A stretch of 64,000 bases of DNA from the NCBI GenBank assembly GCA_934047225.1, contig OW203992.1, positions 4,887,501 through 4,951,500 of the forward strand. Reading direction: 5' to 3'. The notes beneath the pieces are model-generated. The model was not told the origin of the DNA. It worked only from the letters and a program-made list of their open reading frames with translations, and made no database searches. Below, in pieces: positions 9,766 through 22,530 of this stretch; positions within the stretch are counted from its first letter, which is position 1; the number at the start of each line of letters is the position of its first letter. The position numbers were made by a program, and so were the translations under genes. Source of the DNA: Ypsolopha sequella. Its lineage: Eukaryota; Arthropoda; Insecta; Lepidoptera; Ypsolophidae.

Positions 9766-10811
9766 TTTTAGTTTTCGCACTTTAACTTTAACGTAGAATT
9801 TTTCGTTTTAGGCGTCTTTAATGCAAAGCAGCATACCACCAACGTCATCTAGTGTCATACAAATTTATAGATGCAGCTGGAAACATACATTTTGTATAGA
9901 CTTTGTATGGAAATATTAAATTACCAACCGCAAATAACATTTTTATATTATTTTGTTGCAATGTACACTTAACACTAACCGCATGCAAAATTTCAAGTTT
10001 GTAGGCCTGCTAGAACACCTTTAGACTTTTGATGATGTGTCAGTCAGTCAGTGACAAAATAAGGGAACTTTGACTTGAGATATTTCGTAATCGAATATAG
10101 GTACAAAGTTGTAATTTGGGGTCAGAAGTAGGATCAGTAAGTACTCTTGGTTCCTGAAATTTCAGACTTCTAGCTTCACCCACAACGAAGATACAGGGGG
10201 GTTGAAAGTGCCGTGAGTTGCTTCGAGAAAAGGATGGTACGGCCGTTCCGCGTTTTTTCTGCGAGACTTTGCGGGGGCACTGCCGTGCCCCCAGATTTAA
10301 GATTAGTACATTCAAAAGGATCTTACGGCTAGTGAAAATGATTTTTTGCCTAAACTAAACTACAAAAGTAACCTGTATTTTAGGCATACACATTTTCTTA
10401 ATATTATTTACGGGATGTTTAAAGACTCGAGGAGGTCATGACTTAATGTTCCATGTTTTTCTTCGAAAATCACTCATGGATATTGCGAAAGTAAAAGAAA
10501 TATTCCCTTTAATACCACTTTCGTTTCACTTATCGTAACACGCAATAAAACGAATATTAATTTCCCGAAAAGGTCGGTTAAATGCTGTGGCTTTACTACC
10601 ATTTTACTATTTCTGCGGTCATTTTTCTTAATTGAAGCGAATATAACGATAATTGTGTTTTTATTTTATCGTTTCTATTCCACGGCTATGCGTAATATTA
10701 GTGTTTTAGTTAATAACACGACGTTTACGATTATTAACTGTTCCGTTAGCTCTTGTATTTTGGTCATGTGGTTTAATTAACCCTACACCATTTTTAGGAT
10801 TCTGTCCCAAA
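9766..10811. other. Intergenic with an unassigned repeat-like segment
   Basis: The segment 9840-10330 (cagtcagtcagtgacaaa, then a cggcactttcaacccccc-type block on the minus strand) has the look of an interspersed repeat but has no second copy here. No gene. Confidence 0.3.
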
Positions 10812-11110
10812 GTAATTCGGGGGAGAGTAAGAGGACAGCTCACAGGCAAAAAACCAGGAGACCCACCATACCTGGGATCGATGGATGGCGGTATATCCAT
10901 TCCTAATAGCCGGGCCTTATATGGAACAAACTGGTGACGGGCAGCGGCGTCACTGGTGCGAGGGTTCCGGCACCGCGCTTACCAACCCGCCTGCCCAGCG
11001 TGTGTGAGTATGGGCAATTCTCCCAGGATGACCGCCGGGAGTGGCAAAGTCCTGGAAAGGCTTATGTCCAGCAGTGGACGAACTAGGCTGATGGATGATG
11101 ATGATGATGG
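10812..11110 (+). mobile_element. RTE-type tail / SINE, copy A2
   Basis: Plus-strand copy of family A, ending '..gtccagcagtggacgaac' and a (ATG)n-rich tail at 11093-11110, which marks the 3' end. Confidence 0.75.
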
Positions 11111-11111
11111 A

Positions 11112-11190
11112 TGTACGGGACCCTAAAGCCCCCGCTGTCTATCTGACCATCCCGTCACAGTAGGTGTCTACAGCTTCAGGCGTTATATAA
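11112..11190 (+). repeat. Repeat family B, fragment
   Basis: Shares 'ccgctgtctatctgaccatc' and 'cagcttcaggcgttata' with 8538-8640. Confidence 0.5.
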
Positions 11191-11238
11191 GTAAAAAATG
11201 GTTTTATAATGTATGTGTGTAGGTATATACATATACAA

Positions 11239-11494
11239 GGTGACTTTTTGATCATCGTCCAAATTCATACTGGAGGCTTGATAAGTGATCAGTATCTTGG
11301 ATCAATAACAATTTTTGTGAAATTCGTAAAATAAAATTTCGACTCCCCATAGTGATTCACTCGGGACTGGAAGTCAATTAGTATGGCAAGCCGAAATTTC
11401 ATTCTACGAATTTCACAAAAATTGTTATTGATCCAAGATACTGATCACTTATCAAGCCTCCAGTATGAATTTGGACGATGATCAAAAAGTCACC
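11239..11494. mobile_element. Palindromic MITE, 103-bp arms
   Basis: Bases 11239-11341 and 11392-11494 are reverse complements with about two mismatches; ends are ggtgactttttgatcatc and its complement. No coding capacity. Left and right flanks are too AT-rich to assign a target duplication. Confidence 0.9.
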
Positions 11495-11941
11495 AAATTA
11501 TTATTATTAAATATATAAATAATAAATCACGGAAAAAAGTTTATATTAAAAATTTCAACTCAATAGAGACAAAGTCGGTATAAACAAGAGAAGAGGTATC
11601 TAACAGAGCCCACCAAACTAAAGTACAAAAGCACTAAGCAAATTATCCCTAGTACTGAACTTATTTCTATTGGCTTGCACTTATTGCATCCTCTTTGTGC
11701 CGTGAAATATTCATCGCCATCACTCCAGTTACGGGTACGCTCAGTTAAGTTGAAGCTATACAAATGAAGTTTTACTCTTCACAAACATTTACTCCCTGGG
11801 AACTACTAACTGGAATTTTAGTATTTAGTATCTACGTAATTATAGGTAAAATCTGTTTCGTTTATAATTTTACTGTATACTTTACATATACCTTATACCT
11901 ACTACCTACGTACTTTTTTTTGTAAATATGAATGCCGGAGC
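11495..11941. other. Intergenic, nothing identified
   Basis: No gene or repeat supported. Confidence 0.5.
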
Positions 11942-11945
11942 TTAA

Positions 11946-12372
11946 GAGGGTGCCGAGCAAAATAATCTAAAACGACAGTCACTGTTAAATTGATTTATTG
12001 AATATTATTTCAATGATAAATTAATAAAATATATATTTATTAACACAGCGAATGTATCTACACTTCCGCCGCAGCGAATATTAAAAATAACTTATGGTAT
12101 AAGAAACAAATCTATCTAAAGTAGCCCTAAAATCTAAAAAAGGTATTGGGGTTTTGGTCATTTCAATAACTTAACTGTTGAATTTTGTCTCAATCGCAAT
12201 TTAAGACAATCACAAACGTTATAAAACACAATTGGGCCGTTTCACATTTTTTTAATTTTGTCTGGTAAATTAAATATGATTTTTTCTATTAAATTCAATC
12301 AATTGGACCACGATAAAAATTGACCACGAGAGAACAAGCGAGGTGTCTAATCGTTCTACGCTCGGCGCAGCC
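11946..12372 (+). mobile_element. MITE family F, copy 1 (TTAA-flanked)
   Basis: About 427 bp bounded by TTAA at 11942-11945 and 12373-12376, with imperfect terminal inverted repeats (gagggtgccgagc; ggctgcgccgagc read from the other end). An inverted copy lies at 62109-62533 nested in family H. No coding capacity. Confidence 0.75.
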
Positions 12373-12376
12373 TTAA

Positions 12377-12757
12377 AACTTAGTTGTAATGGTTATATTT
12401 TCCGTTTGAAGTTATTTAGTTGAATGTTCATTAAAACTGACGTGTTTAATAAGTACATTAATGCTGTATTTACAATAGACTGCGTATGCTTCAGCACACA
12501 ACGGGCTAAGATCCTCTGAGAACCGGGGAAGCTTTGCCAATCCTGTGGCTCAGACGTGAGTTGGGCTGACTAGAATAGCCGGCCCCACACTTTCCACGCA
12601 CAGAGGTCCAAATAAGAGACAAGGTGCGCAAACCGAGCCCGCCAAAGAAGAACAAGGACCCAAATAAAAGGAGTATTGTCATTAATCTACCTATAAATGT
12701 ATGCAATCCCAATTTCACGATTAAAATTATAGCTATTACATATAGGTTTTAAAAAAA
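12377..12757. other. Intergenic, nothing identified
   Basis: No supported gene; a GC-richer patch at 12500-12650 is unassigned. Confidence 0.45.
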
Positions 12758-13055
12758 ACCGGCCAAGTGCGAGTCGGACTCGTGCACGAAGGGTTCCGTA
12801 CCGTCCGTCCGTATCTATAAAAACGGCAAAAAAATCACGTTTATTGTATGGGAGCCCCCTTTAATATTTATTTTATTCTGTTTTTTAGTAATTGTTGTTA
12901 TTGCGGCAACAGAAATACATCATCAGTGAAAATTTCAACTGTCAAACTATCACGGTTCATGAGATACAGCCTGGTGACAGACGGACAGACAGACGGATAG
13001 CGGAGTCTTAGTAATAGGGTCCCGTTGGTTACCCTTTGGGTACGGAACCCAAAAA
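12758..13055 (-). repeat. Repeat family B, near full-length, inverted
   Basis: Begins 'aaccggccaagtgcgagtcg' and ends 'ttgggtacggaacccaaaaa'; internal blocks 'gtgacagacggacagacaga' and 'tatgggagccccctttaata' match the plus-strand copy at 22688-22972. Length about 300 bp; a high-copy lepidopteran type. Class uncertain: SINE-like in size but without a convincing tRNA head. Confidence 0.8.
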
Positions 13056-13539
13056 ATGGTATGGAAATGACAACGATTTTTTTATTAGATTTAAACTTCT
13101 CGATACTTGATTTTCATTCAAAAAGAAGCCGTCAGTATTAAAATTTTAGTAACCTATTTCTCTCACTTAGTGACAAACTTGAAAAATTGTAACATTTTAT
13201 ATTATTTTCCATCAGTTGGTCTACGTTTACTCATATCTTCTCTTTGATCTTTCTCTATCCCTTTTTACTTCGATTTTCCCATCAGGACATAAAGCAGTTG
13301 GCCAGAAAACGGAAAATTTAAAATAGGGAGTGCAATATTGACAAGAGTAGAATAATAAAACACACATTGCACACACATATACACTACACACCTTCACACT
13401 CAACATACAAACTCTCTGTAATACAACACAAAATCGTACATATTAACAATAGGTATCCTTATGTTAATACTTTTATTATATTAATATTATATACCTTTAA
13501 AGTTAGTTAAGACTGTAAATTAACGTCTAAATTTCTTTT
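13056..13539. other. Intergenic with a CA-rich tract
   Basis: Bases 13360-13430 are rich in ca/cac repeats (imperfect microsatellite). No gene. Confidence 0.5.
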
Positions 13540-13927
13540 CAATGCAAGTGCTCGTAAAGGCCCACTTTTTATGCATCAAAACCGAACAGAAAGTCGATTA
13601 TTTTGCCCTAGGGCTTTATTATTTATTTTTTTATTTATTTACAATGGTTGGCTAACCTGCAGCCTTTCCTGTGTACCATAAATGTCATACTTTTTTTCCA
13701 TTGTTTAACGGCTCTGGATACAGTTATTTTGAGCCAATTACAATTTAAAGTTTACAAAATTATATTTGTTTTATTTCCTCACACTATGCATTGAAAAACG
13801 TAGTATGATACACGGGCGTAAGAGCAATAAATTACTCGGTTACGTTTAAAACACTCGCTACGCTCGTGTTTTAAATCGTCCTCGTGATTTATTCCTTTGC
13901 GCCCTTGTAGCATAAACTACTATTATG
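13540..13927 (+). repeat. Interspersed repeat family C, copy 3
   Basis: Same boundaries and strand as copies at 3925 and 6648; closest in sequence to copy 2. Confidence 0.75.
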
Positions 13928-14064
13928 TTCAAATTTATTTTGGGAGGAGCCTAGTTTCCACTACACAAGGAAACTTTCTGTGGGAACTAGTGTTTTTATA
14001 ATTTATGTAACTTATTTTGAAATAAAGAAATTTTCAATTTTCAATATTTGTTACAAAATCTTAA

Positions 14065-14482
14065 GGCGCTACGGAAAAAAAATCGACACTTTAAGAAATA
14101 GTATATCTACTTCAGTAAATAATGTTTTATTTTGATAAAATAGTATATTATTTTTGAAAGCTTTTTCTTGGGATCTGTCAAAACAGAAACTCGATTGGAG
14201 AAATTCGGCTCGATAGAAATATTTATTGAAATGAGGCCCTTTTCAACACCATTTCTCCTGGTTTGACAATATAGAATAACATATGGACTGCAATTATATG
14301 TTATTAGATGGGTTTTAACAGTATCTAGGATCTGGTTAAACGAAATTTTGATAGCAACTTTAGTACATTTTATATTAATAAAAAACCGACTTTTTGCTAC
14401 TTTTCCACGAATCCGTCCCTCTCGCACCGAGGGCTTTTTCGCATATGGAGTAACAGGGACGCTAAAACTTTTACATATCGCC
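14065..14482 (+). mobile_element. MITE family D, copy 1 (TTAA-flanked)
   Basis: 418 bp between TTAA at 14061-14064 and 14483-14486. Ends are ggcgctacggaaaaaaaa and, inverted, ggcgatatgtaaaagtttta. The right half carries 'aaaaaccgactttttgctac' and 'catatggagtaacagggacg', shared with copies at 17310, 20770 and 35228. Open frames on both strands here overlap one another and show no family resemblance, so they are not called. Confidence 0.8.
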
Positions 14483-14486
14483 TTAA

Positions 14487-17305
14487 CTTCAGTTGTATGG
14501 GGAGCCGAATTAACCCGTCTACAGGGCGCACTTGACAATTTTACGGCGACTATTACTAGATACGATCGGCACTTAGCAACCACTCAGTCCAGTTCCACAA
14601 TTTGTGTGTTGTCGATTCATGTTTTAGTCTGCGGTCATAAAAAATATATAACAATGGAATCTATTGTTTTTATCTTTGACTAAATGGATGACCGCCGTAC
14701 GAGCAAATTGTCTCAAATTATGTTACAGTTGCACAAAATACTATTAGAGTACCCTAAACGATGGATGTCCATATAAAAACATATATTATAGTTACATAGT
14801 CACGCCTGTACCCCGGAAAGGTAGGCAGAGACTACATATTTTCATCTGCACGATCCTGACATACTAATTTAACGGGACGCCTGACGCTAGAACATCAACA
14901 ACATCAGGTTTTCAAGGGTTCATTGGAAGAAACTAGGTCTCTCCTCATATTGAAGAAAATATATGTGATTTATCGATCTTTTATCTAGGGATGTTTTTTG
15001 AATTATACTTTGTTAAAAAAAAAATGTTTTCCACCCTCTTTTTTTTGGTTTTCAAACGTTCGTTTCAAAAACGCGGCTAAAACATCAACTTGTTTTTTTT
15101 TTATAAAATAGGCAATAGAAATATGAAGGGATTTTACCTAAATCCAATATTTTTTCTCTACAAAATATTTCAGTATTAGCTAAAAACACACCAATTTGTT
15201 GTTTCGCTGCGTGATCACTAGTATTACGCATCCAAGAACAAGATGCCAAAGAGCCAACATATAATCGCCTCTATGAAAAGCAAATAAGGTCTTTGCCATT
15301 AGACTTATTGTGCTGTACGGGTAATAAAATACGTTGCTAGGGTATGCCATCCTCTTAAGTTTTCTAAAGTTAGTAATATGAAAGTGAAAGGTTCAATTCC
15401 TGTCGATACGAGACAAAAATTGGAACATGGTTTGCGCCCGCGAAGAACGGCAACCTTACTCGCACGTAGGGAGATAATGGACTTGGGATTGGATTTTACG
15501 TTGCTGGAAAACCATGCTTGTTTAGAAATTGTTTTTCACCTCTTTCTTATTTTCTTATCACCATAAATTTAAAGGCATGTTTCGGATAAAATGTGTGTTT
15601 TTGAACGTATCCGACAGTAGTCTATGGTATTTTGTCTATGGACACTCTGAGCTGTCACGAAAGACGGGGAAGTCGTGTTAGAATCATAGAACACATTTAG
15701 AATACATCGAGGTCGATTTTGGTATATTTGATAAAAAAAAAACCGGGATAAAATTGATGTGGATATCATAAAAACATTTGTGAGTCAAGATCTGACAATA
15801 TTTTGGCGGGGAAGCCACTTTTAGTTCTGTTCCTTTTGTGTGACATAACCTGCATACACGCAGTTTTCAACAAGTGTCAAAACATTGACCGGTTATCTTA
15901 TCTTCCGGGTTTTGGATGCATCCAGGGGATAGGTGGGTTGTGTTTAGGGTTCTCCGTGGAGGTGAGCGACGTGACACAACACCGGCACACACTTGGACTC
16001 AACTCCGTTTACGAGAGGGACTCTACTGCGGACATTTCCTAAGTACTACTTTCTGGTAGGAAAATTTTGTACTTACCTATTTTAGAATATAAGCAACTTA
16101 TATTTACACGGATGTAGATTACGGACAGCTTATGGGCCCCTGTTCCAATTTCTAACAACAGTTTAAACTACAGGGCATGTACACTGTACACAGCGTAGAT
16201 ACATTGTACATGTACAGTAACCTGCAGTTGATACTTCCTATTGCTTGCTGTTAAGTTTTTGGCTGACATATGTTTTTTTTGGGAGTTATTATTAATTTAT
16301 TACGATTTCGTTACAAAACTTAAGAATAAAGCACAAAATGAATTAGAAGAAAACTTGAAAAAATTAAAGATGGATAAGATACTCACTGAGAAAAACACGT
16401 TACTTCCGAAAATTGTCTTTGCTCTATATACGATTCACGTTCATTTTGGTGCAAAATTCCCAACCGCAGCTACATCACATAAATTGCTTGGTAATGACGT
16501 CACAAGATCGTCTCCCGACAACGCTAGATCAACTTGGAATAGAATAAAGACTGGGAAACTTGGTGGCTTCTTTCATTACACCACTTGTATTCCCTGTGGG
16601 ACATCCTCGTTGCATCTATGATTTTTTCCTCAAAACAGTGATAGGGTCGAACCTTTGCCGTATTTCGGGCCTAAATACGAGTGTATCGACGTTTGATAGA
16701 TCTGGATGTGAGAAGCTCTGAACCGCGATTTAAACATCTCAGTGTTTTAAGGCTGCATAAAAAGTCAAATGAAGCACCTCATTTTGCATCAAGCAGAACT
16801 GAACTCCATGACGTTGCCTTTTAGTTTAAAATAGCGCGCCCTCAGCCGTGGCTGTTACGACCACCAAGAAACACGCGCTCACGAAAAACTGCGTTTTTGT
16901 TTAATAACTCGGCTTCTAGATGAAATTATTAAAATTTCCTAAAATGATTATACAGAGTTACTTATTTTAATACAAATTTCAAGGCTGTATAATTTAAGAA
17001 AGGCCTTTTAACCCTCAAAAAACATGACATTTAGTGGTAAATTCGTATTATTTTTTTCTGTTGAGCGAAATTAAAGCTTTTGCGTTTTTCTAAAATGTTT
17101 AGATCAGCCCTATATTATTTTTATTAAACCGATTGACCAAGTTACCCAATGTGACATGGTCATTTGAAGTTGTGCATCTGACCTTATACGGAACCTTTTA
17201 AACAGGGACAAGTGAATTTTATACAGGATTGATAATAAGTTCCACCAAATGTTGATAATAACAAGCATCAACTCTACTTTAATATCTTTACCAAATAGTA
17301 ACAAA
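14487..17305. other. Long intergenic stretch, only short repeat fragments
   Basis: 14793-14830 (cacgcctgtaccccggaaag..ggcagagac) matches a fragment at 23956-23988 and looks like a common lepidopteran repeat. 14703-14743 shares a 39-bp block with 32183-32223. 16690-16745 shares the 'gagctctgaaccg' block with the foldback at 27936-28318. Open frames at 15803-16042 and 16241-16621 use non-ATG starts and resemble nothing I know. Confidence 0.4.
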
Positions 17306-17560
17306 TTAAGGCGCTACGGAAAAAAAATCGACAATTTAAGAACTTGCATATCTACTTCAGTAAATAACGTATTATTTTGATAAAATTGTATTCTTTTTCT
17401 AGGGATCTGTTAAAACAGAAACGTGATTAGAGAAATTCGGCTCGATAGAAATATTTATTGAAATGTGGTCTCTTTCGACACCTCCTGGTTTCACAATTTA
17501 GAATGATAAATGGACTGCAATTATATTTTATTAGATGGGTTTTAACGGTATCTAGGACCC

Positions 17561-17795
17561 AGCGGGCCTATTATGTATCTCTAGTTGCCAACTGGACTGG
17601 ATGTCTATCATCAAAAACATAGATATACTATTGAATTCCGATTATCTAAGGACATGTTCGCACTTGAAGTGACGACACAGTTCGTAAATAGTTCAATACC
17701 CACTAAAGGCAATTTTGACAGTGTAGTTTTTATTTATATTTTTGATGATATGCACCCTGTCCAGTTAGCAACCAAAGATACAGAATAGGGGGGCT
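17561..17795 (+). mobile_element. MITE family E, copy 1, nested in D
   Basis: 235 bp with long imperfect inverted ends: agcgggcctattatgtatct at the left, agcccccctattctgtatct read inward from the right, extending about 60 bp (gttgcc..ctggac..atcatcaaaaa on both arms). A related copy is at 33845-34066. Removing it rejoins the D sequence. Confidence 0.75.
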
Positions 17796-18133
17796 GGTTA
17801 AACGAAATTTTGATAGCAACTTTAGTTCATTTTATATTAATAAAAACCGACTTTTCGCTACTTTTCCACGAATCCAGCTCTCTCGCACTGAGGGTTTTTT
17901 CGCATATGGTAAATAGTTCAATACCCACTAAAGGCAATTTTGACAGTGTAGTTTTTATTTATATTTTTGATGATATGCACCCTGTCCAGTTAGCAACCAA
18001 AGATACAGAATAGGGGGGCTGGTTAAACGAAATTTTGATAGCAACTTTAGTTCATTTTATATTAATAAAAAACCGACTTTTTGCTACTTTTCCACGAATC
18101 CATCCCTCACGCACTGAGGGTTTTTTCGCATAT
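17684..18133 (+). repeat. 225-bp tandem duplication spanning E and D sequence
   Basis: 17684-17908 and 17909-18133 align at a constant offset of 225 bases, almost without difference. It includes the right part of E and the right part of D, so the duplication is later than the E insertion. Confidence 0.85.
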
Positions 18134-18165
18134 GGAGTAACAGGGACGCTAAAACTTTTTATAAA

Positions 18166-20409
18166 TGTTATCGTCTGCTAGATAATAAATAATTGTTTTC
18201 GCTCTACCTTCTCAGTGCCTACTAGGTAATAACTACTGTCAGGCACTCTTTTTACTCCGTTTTCTTTTATATTAACGAAGACACTTTGGCCATGTTTTAT
18301 GTATTGACCTTTCTCCTGACATTTAGAGGGAAAGGTGAAAGTAAGAGATAGCTGTCATTTAAGCCTGGTATTACTGTAAAATGGGAACAAAACAACCGTT
18401 TGTGGACTTGACCTCAGAGCAGGTGATAGGTACTTAAATAGATTATTGTGACATGAAATACCAGACAGACGATGTAATTGTACAAGGGAAGTAAGAATAA
18501 TTTTTAAACGTGCTTTTGCAAGACAATAAAAATACTGCAAGGTAACGAATACCGATTTTTCCACTGTGTACCAAAAACAATGAATACTATCTTAAATATC
18601 ACTATCACTGTACTTCGGCTTACGAAGACGAATGTGCCCTAATCGGATTTGAACCACCAGATCAGAGGCGGTTTAAGGTATCTTGTGTCTATATAACTTT
18701 TTTTCTGTTTGTATATGGTACATTTATTTATTTATTTATTTTATTTTATTTTACACTTTAAGAAGACTTTCAACTTATAAAAAACTCAACCTAATGAGTT
18801 TGAGACTTTAGTGGAATTCAACATTCGTGGAATCAACATAATGGTCCGGAATGGATAATAAAAAATAATTGAAAAGCCTCCACAAGTAGTAACAACTGGA
18901 TTAATTGGATTTACCTGCTTAAAATTAGAAATAATAATACATACTAGGTATTACAGTAAAACTAGAAATACAAAAATACAAACATTGGTTCTATTTGCCG
19001 GCGTGTCGCACAAAGGCGCGATCTAACTCACCCATACCGCGTACTCTTCTCTCCCTCAACGCTCTTCTAAACGCCAATCAGGACTGTGATCTGTTTGCTG
19101 ATGGATGGCAGAAAATATTGTCAGAGTGTTTGTGTTTTTGTGAGAAGGCCTGTTTCTGACTTTATGTGTTATTCTTATTTATTTTAGTTGATTGTACCAT
19201 TTTGTGTTTGTGTTACTATCTTTAATTATTGTAATTGGTTTGCCGTTTTAATTAAAGTAAAATAAATAAATTTGAAATTAATTTAAAGAAATAATTACTT
19301 GACACATTATTGATTAAAAAATCTCAAACTAAGAAGTCTTTTCACCCCTTTTGTTGACAAAGTAAACAAATCAATATCCATATCGCGCGCCAACTCGTTG
19401 AACTCATCGTAAACTCGCCACAAATATGACTTTTGCTTATAATTAGTTGATACTACGGGTAAGGAGAACACAGTATTCTTACGCAACTACTTATCTGGTG
19501 CTCGAAATTTGAGTTTTTCAAGCAAGTTAGGACAATCAATAGCACCATTTATAATTTTAAGTAGAAAAACAATATCAGGTATGTTACGACGGTTACTAAG
19601 AGGTAAAAGGTGATGTGTTTGACAGGAAATGAGATTTATAAAATATAACTTTAAAAATCTCATTTTTCTTCTGTTTTAGGTTTAAACTTCGTTTACATTT
19701 AATTCAAGTAATTAAATAGGCAGGTTATCATAGAGGCAACGTGTGCGAAGGTACGATCATAATTTAAAGAACCTGGGGTAGTAGAATGAACTTGATATCG
19801 ACTCAACATCGATTCGATAAATAAAAATATAACTCTTATTTTATTGCAATAAGGGTTATCGTTTAGAATTTGTCGATTCTATCTGTCAAATTTATCTAAT
19901 CGACGCGTAAGTGCTCGCATAGCTTGTCCGAGTTAAATCGAACTTCTAGTAGTGGTGAAAAACAAGCCATCAGCGGCCGGCAATATGAGTATGAAAATCC
20001 ATATCTTTCGCGTTATCACGCATGCAATTTCACTACGGTAATCCATAATTGGCGTGTTATTTAAATATGGTATGAGGTTTTGTTAAGTTTAGTCACCAGC
20101 AATTTCAATGTACAAAGATGTTTTTTAATGTTACTGGCTGAACACAAATGAAGCAACGCAAAAACAAGAAAACATGGCGTGCGAAACGTGAAAATTTTAT
20201 TGGTATTCTATTGGATTAATAATGATTGATTAAATTGAGCTTAAACGAAGAAATAAAGTCAGATGAAAATATTTTGAATGAAGACCAGAGAATAGACAGT
20301 GACTATCTGGAAGTTAAGGTACCTAAGTATTACTCTAGAAGTCTCTAGTGTAAACCTTTCATGCCGAAAAAAACCGAGCATATAAACTGTTTGAATTGTA
20401 CAAAATAAA
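18166..20409. other. Intergenic, nothing identified
   Basis: No supported gene. An imperfect (tttta/ttta) tract lies at 18721-18753. 18640-18670 contains ggatttgaacc, the complement of a tRNA B box, without other tRNA parts. Confidence 0.45.
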
Positions 20410-20582
20410 AACAGACTGGTGGCGGGCAGAGGCGTCACTGGTGCGAGGGTTCCGGCACCGCGCTCACCAACCCTGCTCAGCGAGTGTGAGTATGGGCAAT
20501 TCTTCCAGGATGACCGCCGGGAGTGGCAAAGTCCTGGAAAGGCTTATGTCCAGCAACAGTGGACGAACTAGGCTGATGATGG
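20410..20582 (+). mobile_element. RTE-type tail / SINE, copy A3 (truncated)
   Basis: Carries only the last ~170 bp of family A, ending 'ggacgaactaggctgatgat'. The tail is short and lacks an expanded ATG run. Confidence 0.7.
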
Positions 20583-20769
20583 AAAAACGTATTTTACTTA
20601 TTTGAATATCCACATATTGTTTGTAGAAAAGTCCTACACAAACCTTGGCGGCTATTGGGCATTGATGGACTTACGTATGTCGATCGAACCTCAATGCTTA
20701 TTTTACCAGTTGCGGCAGTAACCTACTGTAACAGCGAACAGCGCATCTAGTTCTATGTACTACTGTTAA

Positions 20770-21184
20770 GGCGATACAAAAAAAATGGGTTTTTTCGAAT
20801 CCATTTACTCCACTATAACGTCATCTACGTATTTCATTTTTGGGTAAATGTTTATTGAGTAATTGATTTAGATTCTCAATGAAGGAAAACCCGATTGGAT
20901 GAAATTTTCTCGATAGAATTCAATTCCGAAAAGACCTCTAAATTACTTTACTTTTTTCCTGTAATTCTGAAATCCTAACTTATATCATTGTAAAATTGCA
21001 TTCAAAATGTGGATATTATGTATTTGTAAACTCTGCTTGAATTTTTTTTTGACAAAATTGCTTAGTACATTTTATATTAATAAAAAACCGACTTTTTGTT
21101 AGTTTTCCACGAATCCGTCCCACTCGCACTGAGGGTTTTTTTGCATATGGAGTAACAGGGACGCTCAAACTTTTACGTAGCGCC
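20770..21184 (+). mobile_element. MITE family D, copy 3 (TTAA-flanked)
   Basis: 415 bp between TTAA 20766-20769 and 21185-21188, ends ggcgatac and gtagcgcc. The left half differs from copy 1 while the right half matches, so the family has at least two 5' subtypes (the 35228 copy belongs with this one). Confidence 0.8.
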
Positions 21185-21200
21185 TTAACCAATAGACATT

Positions 21201-21340
21201 AAACATTATTAGGAGTACGGGACTCACCGTGTTTGGTTTTTATACTTTTCCGAATTTTCGGCAGAAACTGCCATAGTCGCGGTCATCCAGCGAAAATATA
21301 AAAACCAAACACGGTGAGTCCCGTACTCCTAATAATGTTT
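21201..21340. repeat. Palindrome with perfect 44-bp arms
   Basis: 21201-21244 is the exact reverse complement of 21297-21340 (spacer 52). Core block 'acgggactcaccgtgtttgg'. It lies 12 bases after D copy 3. Perfect arms imply a recent origin. Confidence 0.9.
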
Positions 21341-21837
21341 ATAATGAGCGTGTAAATTTAAAAACAATAGACATTATTCCTGCGTTATTTTTGGCTGGCA
21401 AATTATTCATAATTACATCGAAACATTTTTAAAGCCGCATATTCGTGATTCCAAATATTGCAGCCCAAAATATATCGAGTAATAATAATTTTTTTAATTG
21501 TTTTAATAACAGTATTAATAAAAAGCCCAAAATCTAGCTATTCGTAATTTATTCGTCTAGCTGTCAGCAACAACGAAGTAGCTACCCACAAGTTTCAGCA
21601 GTTTCTGCCACCAAGAATAAAATAGCCGCTGCAGTAAATAATTCTAGATACAATTTCCACTGAAGAACTGCAACAGCAAAATAAATATCGGATTCGAAAT
21701 TCAAAGAGCAAAACGATAAAGTTTTAGTTGGAAACGTATACGAACATGCGGGTTCCCTCAATTCAATACTGATTGAAACGATTTAATTTTTAGTGAAGTG
21801 GAAAGTTTGTTTTCACATCATTACAGTTTAACAATCA

Positions 21838-22105
21838 TAACATTACATTTTAACATCGCGATTCTGCGCTGTAATCCTGTGAGCCAATCAACAACAGAGA
21901 CGAGAAATATTCATCCTAATTGGCTTTGAAGGCAGCATTACCGGGACGACGCAACCGAGGTTCATGAACGAGTGTTTCGTGAAATTGTTAGTTGAAAAAC
22001 ATTATAAATAAAGACGATATTTTTGATTATCGCAGATAAAGTATTGTGTGCATATAAACAGAATTAGACATTGGTACACTCGTGCAAAAATATAACGAAA
22101 CTCAC
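21838..22105 (+). repeat. Interspersed repeat family G, copy 1
   Basis: Shares, in order, 'cgcgattctgcgctg', 'aacagagacgagaaat', 'ggcagcat', 'cgaggttcatgaa', 'tcgcagataaagtattgtgt' with 31850-32175. Class unknown. Confidence 0.7.
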
Positions 22106-22530
22106 TTCGTTAGTTTCGTAAACAAGCACTCGTGTTGGACAAAATAATATTCCACAACTGACACGTTTTTAAGTTAGCTAAAAACTATAAAGCAAGGCAT
22201 TGACGTTTTGTTGCCGAAATAAGGATATGGCTAGAGAATAACTCCAAAAAATTTTCGATGACATCACATTTCTCATTTCGGAATAGCGTATTTTCAAACG
22301 TCTAAATCAATCAATACATATAATAAAAGAGTAGAACCCAATTGCGTATATGGCTTCCCAGCTTCTGTACGTCTCCCAAGTAGAGATAAGCTCGATATGG
22401 TTTTCTATTGGCTGAAACAACTACAATACCGTAGTGCTTACGTCCCCTCGAGGTGACGAAATCGATATGCCTATTTCGCTACCGTGTAAAAGTTCAAGGC
22501 ATGAAAACTCGTATTTAATACACCCCCTTT

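Larger units (their letters stand above)
17310..18165 (+). mobile_element. MITE family D, copy 2, broken by MITE E and duplicated
   Basis: Left end at TTAA 17306-17309. The body follows copy 1 to 17560, is interrupted by element E (17561-17795), resumes 'ggttaaacgaaattttgata', and its right half is present twice because of a 225-bp tandem duplication. The right TIR is missing (the match stops at about 18160). Confidence 0.75.

Noticed and set aside
14107..14683. Two overlapping open frames of 158 and 111 codons on opposite strands
   Set aside because: Both lie in or run out of MITE D, whose other copies do not keep the frames.
15803..16621. Open frames of 79 and 126 codons
   Set aside because: They need non-ATG starts, have no family resemblance and no partner features.
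17585..18013. Two frames sharing an identical 34-residue C terminus
   Set aside because: The identity is the 225-bp DNA duplication of a MITE, not a protein repeat.
18640..18670. ggatttgaacc, complement of a tRNA B box
   Set aside because: No A box, no stems; an isolated 11-mer.
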